64,000 nucleotides of DNA from SZUA-430 sp964638635 (GTDB lineage Bacteria > Pseudomonadota > Alphaproteobacteria > Micropepsales > Micropepsaceae), in NCBI GenBank assembly GCA_964638635.1, contig CAZXAQ010000008.1, forward strand, positions 1 to 64,000, in the 5' to 3' direction. The notes under the pieces were generated by a model. The model saw only the letters and a list, made by a program, of their open reading frames with translations, was not told the DNA's origin and searched no databases. The translations under genes were made by a program, and so were the position numbers. This document shows, piece by piece, positions 32,898-42,078 of the stretch. How positions within the stretch are numbered: the first letter of the stretch is position 1; each line of letters begins with the position of its first letter.

Positions 32898-34391
32898 ATG
32901 AAAATGCAATTGCGGCCGATGCTGCTTGGAACCACCGCCACTTTGTTGCTGACGTGCAGTGCGCATGCCGTGCCCGTAACGAATTTCGATTTTGAAACGG
33001 GCGACCTCACGGGGTGGACGGTCTCATGCCCCAGCGGCGCTTGTGTAGTGTCGGGCGGTGTCGGAAACCCTGGATTTGCGTTTGATGGGTTTAACAACGC
33101 AGCGACGCCAGGGACGTTGTCACAGACGCTTGCGACCGGACCGGGAATTTTCCGGGTGAATGCGGACTACATGGTAACTAGTCTATCTGCGAGCAACGTC
33201 TTTGGCGTGCGCTTCGGCACCAACGCTGTCGTCAACGATCCGCTGACCACCAGCTACCAAACGGCCGCGCATTTGTTCGCAACAAGCACCGCGAATACGC
33301 CGTTGGTGTTCGAGTATACTACTGCCCCGGGGACGGGAGACATCTACATCGATAACGTGCGCGTTACGCAGATCGACGACGTCGAGGGGCCGAACGTCGC
33401 TGCGGCGGCGCAAACGGTTGCGGTGCAGGCGTCGCGGGATTTGCTGGACCGGCTGCAGGACCGCTTCAACCACGCGGGCTCGCCGATCCAGTCGGCAAGC
33501 GTGCGCGAAACCGTCGTCGCTTCGGCGGGCAGCTCCACGTATGTGAATGCCGGCGGCAAGTATCGCGCGTTCGCGAATGTGTTCGGCAGCCACGGCGAAT
33601 GGGGCAGCAACGCGGCCGAGGCAGACCGGCGCGGCGTAAGCTTGGGGGCTGAGATGGCGGCCACGAATGGGCTTGATGTTGGCGCCGCGTTTGCGTTCAG
33701 CCGCACCGACTTCGACACCAAGGGCACCTTTACGACCAAGAACGGCGAGGCATACGAGTATCTGGGCGCTCTTTATGCGCACTGGACGCCGTCGTCGATG
33801 CCGCTCTACGTCAACTTGGTGGCTGGCTACGGGTCTAGTTCCAGCGACTTCGCGCGCGCGAACATCCTTGGCGCCGGGGTCGCGAGCGACGTCAGCGCCG
33901 ACCAGTGGTTCGGCAGCGTCGAGTTGGGTTGGGATTGGAACAAGGGTGCGGCGGTTTTGCTGACGCCGTTCGTGCGCTTTGATGCGGCCACGATCGAACA
34001 AGACGGTTACACCGAGGTGGCAACCGGCACGTTCGTACCGGCCGCGGTTGCCGGACGCGACTTCGACGCGGCACGCTCGATCTTGGGTCTGCGCGCCGAG
34101 ACCGACATTCCGAGCGTGGGTCAGTACGGCGCCAAGATCGGCGGCAAGATCGGCTGGGCGCACGAGTTCGAGCAGGATCGCTTGGTGACGTTCACGGAAT
34201 CGCTTTCGCCCACGGTCGTTTTTGCGGGCACGGCTAGCGCCGCGCGGCCAGCGGAGGATTCGGTTGTTGCCGGCGCGAACTTCGAAGTTGCGATCGGTGG
34301 CGATACGAGCATCTATGCCGGTTACAACGGCAATTTCGGCGGCAATCAGGCGATCAACGCTGGCGAAGCGGGCGTGCGTATCACCTGGTAG
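32898..34391 (+). CDS. Autotransporter-domain protein with jelly-roll passenger (copy 2)
   Basis: A 497-residue paralogue of the preceding gene. Signal peptide 1-24 (ending SAHA); passenger ~150 residues beginning VTNFDFETGDLTGW, of the same general type but little conserved; then the near-identical bridge AAAAQTVAVQASRDLLDRL, and SPIQSASVRETVVASAG where copy 1 has SPIQMASVRETVVADAG. The barrel ends AGVRITW. RBS AGAGGGG lies about 8 nt before ATG 32898. Each copy has its own terminator. The pair looks like a duplication after which the passenger diverged or was replaced, suggesting variable surface binding. Confidence 0.85.
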   Translation: MKMQLRPMLLGTTATLLLTCSAHAVPVTNFDFETGDLTGWTVSCPSGACVVSGGVGNPGFAFDGFNNAATPGTLSQTLATGPGIFRVNADYMVTSLSASNVFGVRFGTNAVVNDPLTTSYQTAAHLFATSTANTPLVFEYTTAPGTGDIYIDNVRVTQIDDVEGPNVAAAAQTVAVQASRDLLDRLQDRFNHAGSPIQSASVRETVVASAGSSTYVNAGGKYRAFANVFGSHGEWGSNAAEADRRGVSLGAEMAATNGLDVGAAFAFSRTDFDTKGTFTTKNGEAYEYLGALYAHWTPSSMPLYVNLVAGYGSSSSDFARANILGAGVASDVSADQWFGSVELGWDWNKGAAVLLTPFVRFDAATIEQDGYTEVATGTFVPAAVAGRDFDAARSILGLRAETDIPSVGQYGAKIGGKIGWAHEFEQDRLVTFTESLSPTVVFAGTASAARPAEDSVVAGANFEVAIGGDTSIYAGYNGNFGGNQAINAGEAGVRITW

Positions 34392-34416
34392 GGCTCTCTG
34401 CGCGGTATGATTTGCG

Positions 34417-34447
34417 GCGCGGCGTCTTCGGATGCCGCGCTTTTTTT
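34417..34447 (+). terminator. Rho-independent terminator with UUCG tetraloop
   Basis: Stem gcgcggcgtc (34417-34426), loop ttcg, gatgccgcgc (34431-34440) with one G-U pair, then seven T. The T tract overlaps the stop codon of the convergent oxidoreductase at 34446-34448. Confidence 0.92.
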
Positions 34448-35459
34448 ATCCCGCGAGGTGGACGAGGCGGCGGCCGAAGCTTTCGCCGGTGAAGAGGCCG
34501 ATGAACGCTTTCGGCGCTTGCTCCAGGCCTTCGATGATCTCTTCGCGGTAGGTGAGTTTGCCGGCACGGACCCACTCGGCCATCTGCGCGCGGGCGTCGT
34601 TGAACTGGACGCCATAGTCGTAGACGACGAGGCCTTCCATTTTCAGCCGCTGGGTGATGAAGGGGAGCGTGTGGCGGATACCGCGTGGGGTTTCGCCCGC
34701 GTTGTACTCGGCGATCTGGCCTGAGACGACGATGCGGCCGTGCTTCCTCATGTTCAGGATCGCGGCGTCGAGCGTGTCGGCGCCGACGTTGTCGAAGTAG
34801 ATGTCGATGCCCTTGGGTGCCGCTTGCTTGAACGCGGTGGTCAGGTCGCCGGCGGCCTTGTAGTTGATCGCGACGTCGAAGCCGATCTCTCTTAGGTAGG
34901 CGCACTTTGCATCGGACCCAGCGAGCCCGATCGTGGTGCAGCCTAGGATCTTCGCGATTTGACCGGCGGTGGCGCCGACGGTGCCCGCGGCGGAGGAGAT
35001 GAGGACGACGTTGCCTTCCTTCGGCTTGCCGATCTCGAACAGGCCGAAGAAGGCTGTCAGGCCCGGGATGCCGAAAACGCCGATTGCGGCGGTCGGTTTG
35101 ATCGAGCCTTTGTAGATTTCCGGGTCGAGCGCTTGGACGCCGCGGCCGTCGCTGACGAAGTGGGTCTGCCAGCCGAAGCCGCCCCAGACAGAGGCGCCTT
35201 CCTTGAGCTTTGCGTTGCGCGAGGCGAGGACTTTGCCCACGCCTGCGCTTTCGATGGTCTCGCCGATGGCCATGGCGGGCGCGTAGGAGTCGCCGGAGAG
35301 GCGCGAGCGCATGCCCGGGTCGACCGAGATGTGTTCGACCCGGATCAGCGCTTGGCCGTCCTGGATGTCCGGCAGCGTCGTCTGCTCAAGCTTGAAGTCG
35401 TCCGCTTGCGGAATGCCCGCAGGCCGTTTGGCCAATACCCAACGCCGGTTCGTTGTCAT
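34446..35459 (-). CDS. NADP-dependent zinc-free MDR oxidoreductase (prostaglandin reductase-like)
   Basis: A 337-residue medium-chain dehydrogenase/reductase of the leukotriene B4 dehydrogenase/CurA group, which reduces alpha,beta-unsaturated ketones or aldehydes with NADPH. VDPGMRSRLSG near 48-58, GIPGLTAFFGLFEIG near 130-144, the nucleotide loop SSAAGTVGATAGQIAK near 155-170, and NVGADTLDAA near 228 are typical. No zinc ligands are present. It is 36 bp downstream of a paralogue with about the same length, both on the minus strand, so they may form an operon. The stop overlaps the T tract of a convergent terminator. Confidence 0.88.
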   Translation of the reverse strand: MTTNRRWVLAKRPAGIPQADDFKLEQTTLPDIQDGQALIRVEHISVDPGMRSRLSGDSYAPAMAIGETIESAGVGKVLASRNAKLKEGASVWGGFGWQTHFVSDGRGVQALDPEIYKGSIKPTAAIGVFGIPGLTAFFGLFEIGKPKEGNVVLISSAAGTVGATAGQIAKILGCTTIGLAGSDAKCAYLREIGFDVAINYKAAGDLTTAFKQAAPKGIDIYFDNVGADTLDAAILNMRKHGRIVVSGQIAEYNAGETPRGIRHTLPFITQRLKMEGLVVYDYGVQFNDARAQMAEWVRAGKLTYREEIIEGLEQAPKAFIGLFTGESFGRRLVHLAG

Positions 35460-35495
35460 CGCACACCTAAGAATTCGCGCGCGCGAATCTTATCA

Positions 35496-36527
35496 TCAAA
35501 CCGCTTTGTCGGGACCGATCTTGACGAGCGCCTTACCGAAATTCTCGCCCTTGAAGAGGCCCAAAAACGCTTTCGGTGCGTTCTGTAACCCCTCGGTGAC
35601 CGACTCCTTCCACTTCATCTTTCCTTCGGCGACGAGCTTGCCCATTTCCTGATGGAATTTCGGCAGCATGTCGAAGTGGTTCGAGACGACGAAGCCTTCG
35701 ATGCGCAAGCTCTTCGGGATCGTCATGATGATGTTCCACGGGCCGGGTGCGGGCGCCGTGTTGTTGTACTGTTCGATCATGCCGCACATGGCGATGCGGC
35801 CGAACACCTTCATGTGGTTCAGCGCAGCTTCCAGGTGCTTGCCGCCGACGTTTTCGAAATAGACGTCGATGCCTTTCGGGAACGCGGCGCCGACCGCTTT
35901 GTCGAGGTCGGGCGTGGTCTTGTAGTTGATCGCCTTGTCGATCTTGGCCTCTTTCAGAAGCCACTGGCACTTTTCGTCCGATCCGGCGGAGCCCACGACA
36001 TAGGCGCCGTGTGCCTTCGCGAGCTGGCAGACGATGGCGCCGACGGCGCCGGAGGCGGCCGACACGAATACCGTTTCGCCGGGCTTAAACGAGGCGATCT
36101 TGAAGAGGCCCGCATAGGCGGTGAGGCCCGGCATGCCGAGTGCGCCCAGGAAGCTCTGCACGGGGGCGAGTTTCGGGTCGATCTTTTGCGGGAAGGCCTG
36201 CATGCCCACGACCGCGTACTCGCGCCAGCCCAGCATGTGCTGGATGTAGTCGCCGACGCCGAATGCGGCGCCTTTGCCGGCGGCGATCACTTGGCCGACC
36301 GTACCGCCCTGCAGCGCTTGGCCGACTTGGAACGGGGGCACGTAGCTCTCGCGGTCGACCATGCGGCCACGCATGTAGGGGTCGACCGACATCCAGATGT
36401 TGCGGACGAGGACTTCGCCATCCTTCGGCTCGGCGACGGGGGCTTCGACGTATTCGAAGTTGTCGTCGGTCGGCATGCCGGCGGGGCGGCTCTTGAGTCG
36501 GATTTCGTGGCCTTTCAGGTTGCGCAT
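35496..36527 (-). CDS. NADP-dependent zinc-free MDR oxidoreductase (CurA-like)
   Basis: A 343-residue paralogue of the downstream gene. The marks are SVDPYMRGRM near 47-56, YVPPFQVGQALQGG near 62-75, GMPGLTAYAGLFKI near 131-144, VSAASGAVGAIVCQLAK near 154-170 and ENVGGKHLEAALNHM near 230-244. This is closest to the CurA/YncB reductases named from curcumin reduction; general detoxification of enones is the likely role. Upstream is a 199-bp gap that faces the Gfo/Idh gene. The two paralogues are distinct enough to have separate substrates. Confidence 0.88.
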   Translation of the reverse strand: MRNLKGHEIRLKSRPAGMPTDDNFEYVEAPVAEPKDGEVLVRNIWMSVDPYMRGRMVDRESYVPPFQVGQALQGGTVGQVIAAGKGAAFGVGDYIQHMLGWREYAVVGMQAFPQKIDPKLAPVQSFLGALGMPGLTAYAGLFKIASFKPGETVFVSAASGAVGAIVCQLAKAHGAYVVGSAGSDEKCQWLLKEAKIDKAINYKTTPDLDKAVGAAFPKGIDVYFENVGGKHLEAALNHMKVFGRIAMCGMIEQYNNTAPAPGPWNIIMTIPKSLRIEGFVVSNHFDMLPKFHQEMGKLVAEGKMKWKESVTEGLQNAPKAFLGLFKGENFGKALVKIGPDKAV

Positions 36528-36726
36528 GTGGATAAGACTCCGGTGTGTTGCTTAAGGGATGGCATCAACCATGAATTTGGCCTGGCGTCTCGGCCAGGGA
36601 AAGGCCTCGGCGTGACAGGGCTGCAATATTTGTTGAACCTCTGCGGCAAGCCCGCGGGTAGGCGCCAAAAATTCAAACAAGTAAACATGGGCGCACGTGA
36701 GGGTTGCGTTTATCGGCGGAACTATC

Positions 36727-37701
36727 GTGAGCTTACTTTCAGACGTTAATCGCGAGATCAAAGCTGGCGTCATCGGCGCGGGCGCGTTCGGCCGTTTGCA
36801 TGCGCAGAAGTATGCGAGCTTGCCCGGCGTGAAGCTGGTCGGCATTGCGGACGCCGACATTGCGCGCGCGCAAACGTTGGCGAACGACTTCATGGTCACC
36901 GCGTATCCGGGGTGGCGTTCCATTCTTCCGCATGTCGAGATCGTGACAATCGCGGCGCCGGCACGCTTTCACGGCGAGATCGGCGTCGGTGCGCTGAACG
37001 CCGGCAAGCATGTGTTCGTCGAGAAGCCGCTGGCCGCGAACTTGCGCGAAGCCGACGCGTTGGTGCGGTTGGCGGAGACGCGCGGGTTGGTTCTGCACAC
37101 GGGACACCAAGAGCGCTTCGTGATGAAGCACTTGGGCCTGTTCGACGGCGACGTGAAGCCGCTGAAGGTCGAGTGCCATCGGGCGTCGCCGTTCAGCCCG
37201 CGCAATACGGACGTGAGCGTCGTTCTCGATCTGATGATCCATGACATCGATCTGGTGCATCAGTTGAACCCGGCGCCCATCGCCGACATGAAGGCGAGCG
37301 AGCGGTTCGTCAGTGCGCGGTCGGATGAGGTTTCGGCGTCCATGACGCTCGCCGACGGAATGCAGGTGGAACTGTTCGCGAGCCGCATGGCGGAGGCGCG
37401 CAAGCGCTACATGCGCGTCGTCTATCCGGACGGCGAGATCTACATCGACTTCCTGACGCGCGAGATGCAGAACTCGACGCCGCGCAAGCTGAAGGCCTTG
37501 GGCAGCGCTTCGGCGGCGGCGTCCGGCCTGCCGTGCCCGTCGACCGATCCGTTGGGCCACGGTGTCGCGCAGTTTGTGCGCTCCGTGCGCCAGGGTCTGC
37601 CCGCTTCGATTGCGCCGCGTGAGGCGCGCCGGGCGCTGGAAACCGCGCTCTCCATCCTGGACGCCGCAAGGCTGCCGCAGAAGAGACTGGCTCATGCCTG
37701 A
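36727..37701 (+). CDS. Gfo/Idh/MocA oxidoreductase, GnnA-like
   Basis: A 324-residue NAD-dependent sugar oxidoreductase. The Rossmann motif is AGVIGAGAFGRLHAQKY (13-29), the EKP motif with catalytic Lys is HVFVEKPLAAN near 93-103, and the HDIDLVHQL run near 170-178 holds the active-site His. It overlaps the DegT aminotransferase by 8 bp. Such a pair converts UDP-GlcNAc to its 3-keto and then 3-amino form in GnnA/GnnB, giving lipid A with a 2,3-diamino-sugar and amide-linked acyl chains. The alternative is the WbpB/WbpE O-antigen pair, but its WbpA and WbpD partners are not here. GTG 36727 has GGCGGA upstream; GTG 36697 is possible. Confidence 0.7.
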   Translation: MSLLSDVNREIKAGVIGAGAFGRLHAQKYASLPGVKLVGIADADIARAQTLANDFMVTAYPGWRSILPHVEIVTIAAPARFHGEIGVGALNAGKHVFVEKPLAANLREADALVRLAETRGLVLHTGHQERFVMKHLGLFDGDVKPLKVECHRASPFSPRNTDVSVVLDLMIHDIDLVHQLNPAPIADMKASERFVSARSDEVSASMTLADGMQVELFASRMAEARKRYMRVVYPDGEIYIDFLTREMQNSTPRKLKALGSASAAASGLPCPSTDPLGHGVAQFVRSVRQGLPASIAPREARRALETALSILDAARLPQKRLAHA

Positions 37702-38857
37702 AGCACAGAACGCCGACACCCGCACCGCGCAGGCGGATGCGGGCCCGATCCGCTTTTTCGATCTCGAAACGCCGAAGAAAATGCTGCGCGCGGATATCGA
37801 AAAGCGCTGGCAGAAGATTTTGGATCACGGCGCTTTCATCGGCGGGCCTGAGGTCACCGAGCTTGAGGCGGCACTGGCGGCGCGTACGGGCGCGAAACAC
37901 GCGCTGGCGGTTGCCAGCGGAACCGATGCGCTCGTCATCGCGCTCATGGGCGAAGGTGTGAAGGCGACCGACGCCGTCTTCATTCCGGGCTTCACTTACA
38001 ACGCGACGGCGAATGCCGTGCTGGTCGCGGGGGCGACGCCGGTCTTCGTCGATGTCGATGCGCATACCTGCAACATGGACCCCGCGCATCTTGAGGCGCA
38101 GGTCGAGGCGGTCGTCCGCGAGGGCAAGCTGAAGCCAAAGATGATTATCGCGGTGGACCTCTACGGGCTGCCGGCCGACTATGCCGCGATCAACCGCATC
38201 GCGAAGAAGCATGGCATGCTCGTGATGGCGGACGCCGCGCAGAGTTTTGGCGGCGCGCAGGGCGGGCGCATGATCGGCGCGCTCGCGGATATGACGACGC
38301 TCAGCTTTTACCCGTCGAAGACGCTCGGCTGTTACGGCGACGGCGGGGCGATGACGACGGACGACGCCGCGCGGTTCGACCGCTGGTCGTCGATCCGCTG
38401 GCACGGCACCGACGCGCAGAAGAAAGAGTCCATCCGGGTCGGCGTGAACGGGCGGCTCGATTCGGTGCAGTGCGCCGTACTGTTGTCGAAGCTCACGATC
38501 TTTGGCGACGAGATGATCGCACGGGAACGGATCGCGCAGCGCTATCGCGCGGGCCTCGGCAACGCGGTCGAGATTCAGCACGTGCCGGCCGGCAGCCAGA
38601 ATGCCTGGGGCCTGTTCACGATCATGGTCAACAACCGCGATGCGGTGATGAAGGCGCTGCAAGACAAAGGCGTGCCGTCCTCGATCTACTACTTCAAGGC
38701 GCTGCATCAGCATAAGGCCTTCGCGCCCTATGCGCCGAAGGGTGGATTGCCGGTGTGCGAGAAGCTGGCCGCGCGGGTGTTGAGCCTGCCGATGCATCCT
38801 TACCTAACCGACGGGCAGGTCGACCGCGTCGTCGCGGCGGTCAAAGCGGCGGTGTAA
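37694..38857 (+). CDS. DegT/DnrJ/EryC1/StrS aminotransferase, GnnB-like
   Basis: A 387-residue PLP-dependent sugar aminotransferase. Conserved parts are FIGGPEVTELEAALAA (48-63), VASGTDALVIAL (73-84), FIPGFTYNATANAVL (96-110), MADAAQSFGG (178-187) with the cofactor Asp, and the PLP lysine Lys209 in SFYPSKTLG. It likely transfers an amino group, from glutamate, to the 3-keto-UDP-sugar made by the Gfo/Idh enzyme it overlaps. With that partner it fits GnnB for 2,3-diamino lipid A; WbpE/WlbC-type aminotransferases are the alternative. nadE follows 30 bp downstream. Confidence 0.78.
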   Translation: MPEAQNADTRTAQADAGPIRFFDLETPKKMLRADIEKRWQKILDHGAFIGGPEVTELEAALAARTGAKHALAVASGTDALVIALMGEGVKATDAVFIPGFTYNATANAVLVAGATPVFVDVDAHTCNMDPAHLEAQVEAVVREGKLKPKMIIAVDLYGLPADYAAINRIAKKHGMLVMADAAQSFGGAQGGRMIGALADMTTLSFYPSKTLGCYGDGGAMTTDDAARFDRWSSIRWHGTDAQKKESIRVGVNGRLDSVQCAVLLSKLTIFGDEMIARERIAQRYRAGLGNAVEIQHVPAGSQNAWGLFTIMVNNRDAVMKALQDKGVPSSIYYFKALHQHKAFAPYAPKGGLPVCEKLAARVLSLPMHPYLTDGQVDRVVAAVKAAV

Positions 38858-38887
38858 CAACACTGTGAAGCGGTGTACGTTAGGCGC

Positions 38888-40546
38888 ATGACGTCATCTC
38901 TCAAGATCGCATTCGCGCAGCTCAATCCGACCGTTGGCGACGTTCAAGGGAACTTGGCGAAGGCACGTAAAGCGCGCGCCGAGGCGGCGGCGATGGGCGC
39001 GGATATCGTGCTTTTCAGCGAACTGTTCATCGTCGGCTATCCGCCGGAGGATTTGGTGCTGAAGCCTGCGTTGCAGGCGGATGCGCGGGCGGCGGTCGAG
39101 GCGTTGGCGAAGGAGACCGTGTCGGGGCCGGCGGTGCTGATCGGCACGCCGTGGGTCGAGGCTGGGAAACTCTACAACGCGATCGCTGCGCTCGACGGCG
39201 GGGTCGTGAAGTCGGTGCGTTACAAGGTCGATTTGCCGAACTACGGCGTGTTCGACGAGAAGCGCGTGTTTACGCCGGGGCCCATGCCGGGGCCAATCGA
39301 GCTGCGCGGCGTGCGCATTGGCGTGCCGATTTGCGAGGATATCTGGAAGGGCGATGTCGTCGAGTGCATTGCGGAGACCGGCGGTGAGTTCCTGCTGGTA
39401 CCGAACGGATCGCCGTTCGAGGTCACGAAGGAGGAGACGCGGCTCAGTATTGCGGTCTCGCGCGTGGTCGAGAGCGGGCTGGCGCTCGCGTATTTGAACC
39501 AGATCGGGGGGCAGGACGAGCTGGTCTTCGACGGCGCGTCGTTCGTGCTCAATCCGGACCGCAGTTTGGCTGTACAGATGCCGGCATGGACGGAGGCGCT
39601 GACGCTCACGCATTGGCGGCGCGAGGGTGCGCGCTGGGTATGCGAGCCCGGCGCGAAGGCCGACGTGCCGGAGGGGCTTGAGTCCGTCTACAACGCGATG
39701 ATGCTGGGGCTCGGCGACTATGTGCGCAAGAACCGGTTTCCGAGTGTGGTGCTCGGGCTGTCGGGCGGGATCGACTCGGCGCTGACGGCGGCGGTCGCCG
39801 TCGATGCGCTGGGCAAGGATCGCGTGCGTTGTGTGATGATGCCGTCGCGGTATACGTCGCAGGAGAGCCTCGACGATGCGGCGGGGGTCGCGCGGTTGTT
39901 GGGCGCACAGCTCGACAACATTCCCATCGAGGAGGCCGTGAAAGCGTTCGGGGGCATGCTGGGGCCGCTGTTTGCGGGGCGCGCGCCCGATACGACCGAG
40001 GAGAATATACAGTCGCGCATCCGCGGCGTGACGCTGATGGCGCTGTCGAACAAGTTCGGGCCGATGGTGCTGACGACCGGCAACAAGTCGGAGATGTCGG
40101 TCGGGTATGCCACGCTCTACGGCGATATGTGCGGCGGGTACAATCCGCTCAAAGACCTCTACAAGATGCAGGTGTTCGCGCTGTCGCGCTGGCGTAATCA
40201 GCACAAGCCCGCCGGCGCGCTGGGTTCGTCCGGCCGGGTGATGCCGGAGCGGGTGATCGACAAACCGCCGAGCGCGGAGCTGCGGGCGAACCAGAAGGAC
40301 GAGGATTCGCTGCCGCCTTACGCGAAGCTCGACGACATCCTCGAATGCCTGGTCGAAAACGAGATGCCGGTCGAGGAGATCATGGCGCGCGGCCACGACC
40401 TCGCTACGATCAAGCGGGTCGAGCATTTGCTCTCGATCGCCGAGTACAAACGCCGCCAGGCCCCGCCGGGCGTCAAAATCACGCGCAAGAATTTCGGGCG
40501 GGACCGGCGGTATCCGATCACGAATGCCTTCCGGGACGCGACGTGA
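38888..40546 (+). CDS. nadE: Glutamine-hydrolysing NAD+ synthetase
   Basis: A 552-residue two-domain enzyme that amidates nicotinic acid adenine dinucleotide. The N-terminal nitrilase-type glutaminase has its triad Glu45 (FSELF), Lys113 (YKVDLPNYG) and Cys149 (GVPICED). The C-terminal synthetase has the ATP-pyrophosphatase loop LGLSGGIDSALT near 287-298 and TGNKSEMSVGYATLYGD near 395-411. Length is that of the bacterial glutamine-dependent short form. ATG 38888 chosen; GTG 38873 would add five residues. A -10-like TACGTT lies 6 nt before the ATG, so a short or absent leader is possible. Confidence 0.95.
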   Translation: MTSSLKIAFAQLNPTVGDVQGNLAKARKARAEAAAMGADIVLFSELFIVGYPPEDLVLKPALQADARAAVEALAKETVSGPAVLIGTPWVEAGKLYNAIAALDGGVVKSVRYKVDLPNYGVFDEKRVFTPGPMPGPIELRGVRIGVPICEDIWKGDVVECIAETGGEFLLVPNGSPFEVTKEETRLSIAVSRVVESGLALAYLNQIGGQDELVFDGASFVLNPDRSLAVQMPAWTEALTLTHWRREGARWVCEPGAKADVPEGLESVYNAMMLGLGDYVRKNRFPSVVLGLSGGIDSALTAAVAVDALGKDRVRCVMMPSRYTSQESLDDAAGVARLLGAQLDNIPIEEAVKAFGGMLGPLFAGRAPDTTEENIQSRIRGVTLMALSNKFGPMVLTTGNKSEMSVGYATLYGDMCGGYNPLKDLYKMQVFALSRWRNQHKPAGALGSSGRVMPERVIDKPPSAELRANQKDEDSLPPYAKLDDILECLVENEMPVEEIMARGHDLATIKRVEHLLSIAEYKRRQAPPGVKITRKNFGRDRRYPITNAFRDAT

Positions 40547-40564
40547 CCCGCTAAACACGCGCCC

Positions 40565-41902
40565 ATGACAACGGTCGTTCGCTTCGCGCCCAGCCCCACG
40601 GGCAAGCTTCACGTCGGCAACATCCGCGCGGCGCTCACCAATTATTTGTTTGCGCGCAGGACGGGCGGGAAATTCCTGCTGCGTCTCGACGATACGGATA
40701 CCGAGCGCTCAACGGAAGAGAACGCGCAGGGCATCTACGCAGACCTCGCGTGGTTGGGGCTGAAGCACGACCTCTTTGCCAAACAGTCGGAGCGGGCGGC
40801 GGAGCACAATGCTGCGGCCGACAAGCTGCGCGTCTTGGGCCGACTTTATCCTTGCTACGAGACGGCGGACGAGCTCGACCGGCGGCGGAAGCGGCAGCTC
40901 GCGCAGCACAAGCCGCCGGTTTACGACCGCGCGGCATTGAACCTGACGGCGGAGCAGCGCGCCGAGTTGGAAGCCAAGGGGCGAAAGCCGCACTGGCGGT
41001 TCAAGCTGTCGGGCAAAAGCGTCGAGTTCAATGACGTCATTCGCGGGCCGGTGCATATCGAGACGGCGTCGCTGTCGGATCCCGTGTTGATCCGGGAGGA
41101 TGGGCGGTTCCTGTACACGCTGCCCAGCGTGGTGGACGATATCGACTTCAGGATCACGCACATCATCCGCGGCGAGGATCACGTCACGAACACTGGCGTG
41201 CAGATTGAGATTTTCGAGGCGTTGGGCGCGGCCGTGCCGGTGTTTGCGCATTTCTCGATGCTGGTGGGTGCGGGCGGCGAGGCGTTGTCGAAGCGGCTTG
41301 GATCGCTGGCGATCGAGGGTTTGCGCGAGGATGGGATCGAGCCGCAGGCGATCAACAGTCTGCTGGCTAAGCTCGGTACCTCCGATCCGGTGGTCGCGCG
41401 GGCGACTTTGGACGAACTGGTCGCCGACTTCGACCTCACGAAGTTTTCGCGCGCGCCGGCGCATTTCGATCCTGCGGATCTGAAGACGCTCAATCACAAG
41501 CTGCTGCACGGCATGTCGTATGACGCGGTCGCGGGCAAATTGCAGACGCTTGGCGTGGGTGGTGGGGCGCCTTTCTGGGACGCGGTGCGGGACAACATTG
41601 AGCTTCTGAAGGATGCGCGCGGCTGGTGGCAAGTGGTCGAAGGGCCGCTGGACCCGGTGATTGAGGACGCCCAGACCCTTGAGGCGGCGCGGGCTTTGTT
41701 GCCGCACGGGCCGTTTGGCGATGCGACCTGGACCGAGTGGACGGCTGCGGTTTCGGCCAAAACCGGGGCTAAGGGTAAGGCTTTGTTTAGGCCGCTACGG
41801 TTAGCGTTGACCGGGCAGCCCCATGGACCGGAGATGCGAAAGCTGTTACCCCTCATTGGTCCTGAGCGGGCGGCGAAGAGGTTGGCCGGTCAGGCTGCAT
41901 GA
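40565..41902 (+). CDS. gltX: Glutamyl-tRNA synthetase
   Basis: A 445-residue class I synthetase charging tRNA-Glu, and probably tRNA-Gln where the amidotransferase route is used. The HIGH motif is PTGKLHVGN (11-19); the KMSKS motif is reduced to LSKRLGS. RLDDTDTERS near 41-50 and IIRGEDHV near 200 are family marks. The C-terminal anticodon-binding domain is short but complete. Many alphaproteobacteria carry two GluRS copies; the KRLGS form is one of them, so a second gltX elsewhere is possible. It begins 18 bp after nadE and may be cotranscribed. Confidence 0.95.
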   Translation: MTTVVRFAPSPTGKLHVGNIRAALTNYLFARRTGGKFLLRLDDTDTERSTEENAQGIYADLAWLGLKHDLFAKQSERAAEHNAAADKLRVLGRLYPCYETADELDRRRKRQLAQHKPPVYDRAALNLTAEQRAELEAKGRKPHWRFKLSGKSVEFNDVIRGPVHIETASLSDPVLIREDGRFLYTLPSVVDDIDFRITHIIRGEDHVTNTGVQIEIFEALGAAVPVFAHFSMLVGAGGEALSKRLGSLAIEGLREDGIEPQAINSLLAKLGTSDPVVARATLDELVADFDLTKFSRAPAHFDPADLKTLNHKLLHGMSYDAVAGKLQTLGVGGGAPFWDAVRDNIELLKDARGWWQVVEGPLDPVIEDAQTLEAARALLPHGPFGDATWTEWTAAVSAKTGAKGKALFRPLRLALTGQPHGPEMRKLLPLIGPERAAKRLAGQAA

Positions 41903-42078
41903 GGTTGACGTGAGCATTGGGACGACCATTTCCGGCCTGTCCACCGCGGCGAGTTCTTCGCGCGCGGCGATTTGTATTTGCGGCTAACGAACCCTAGCGG
42001 CCGCGCTCACCGATTCTATTCTCGTCAGAGACCGAATCCTAAAGGCCCGGCCAGACCGGACTTTATGAGGATTGGACT

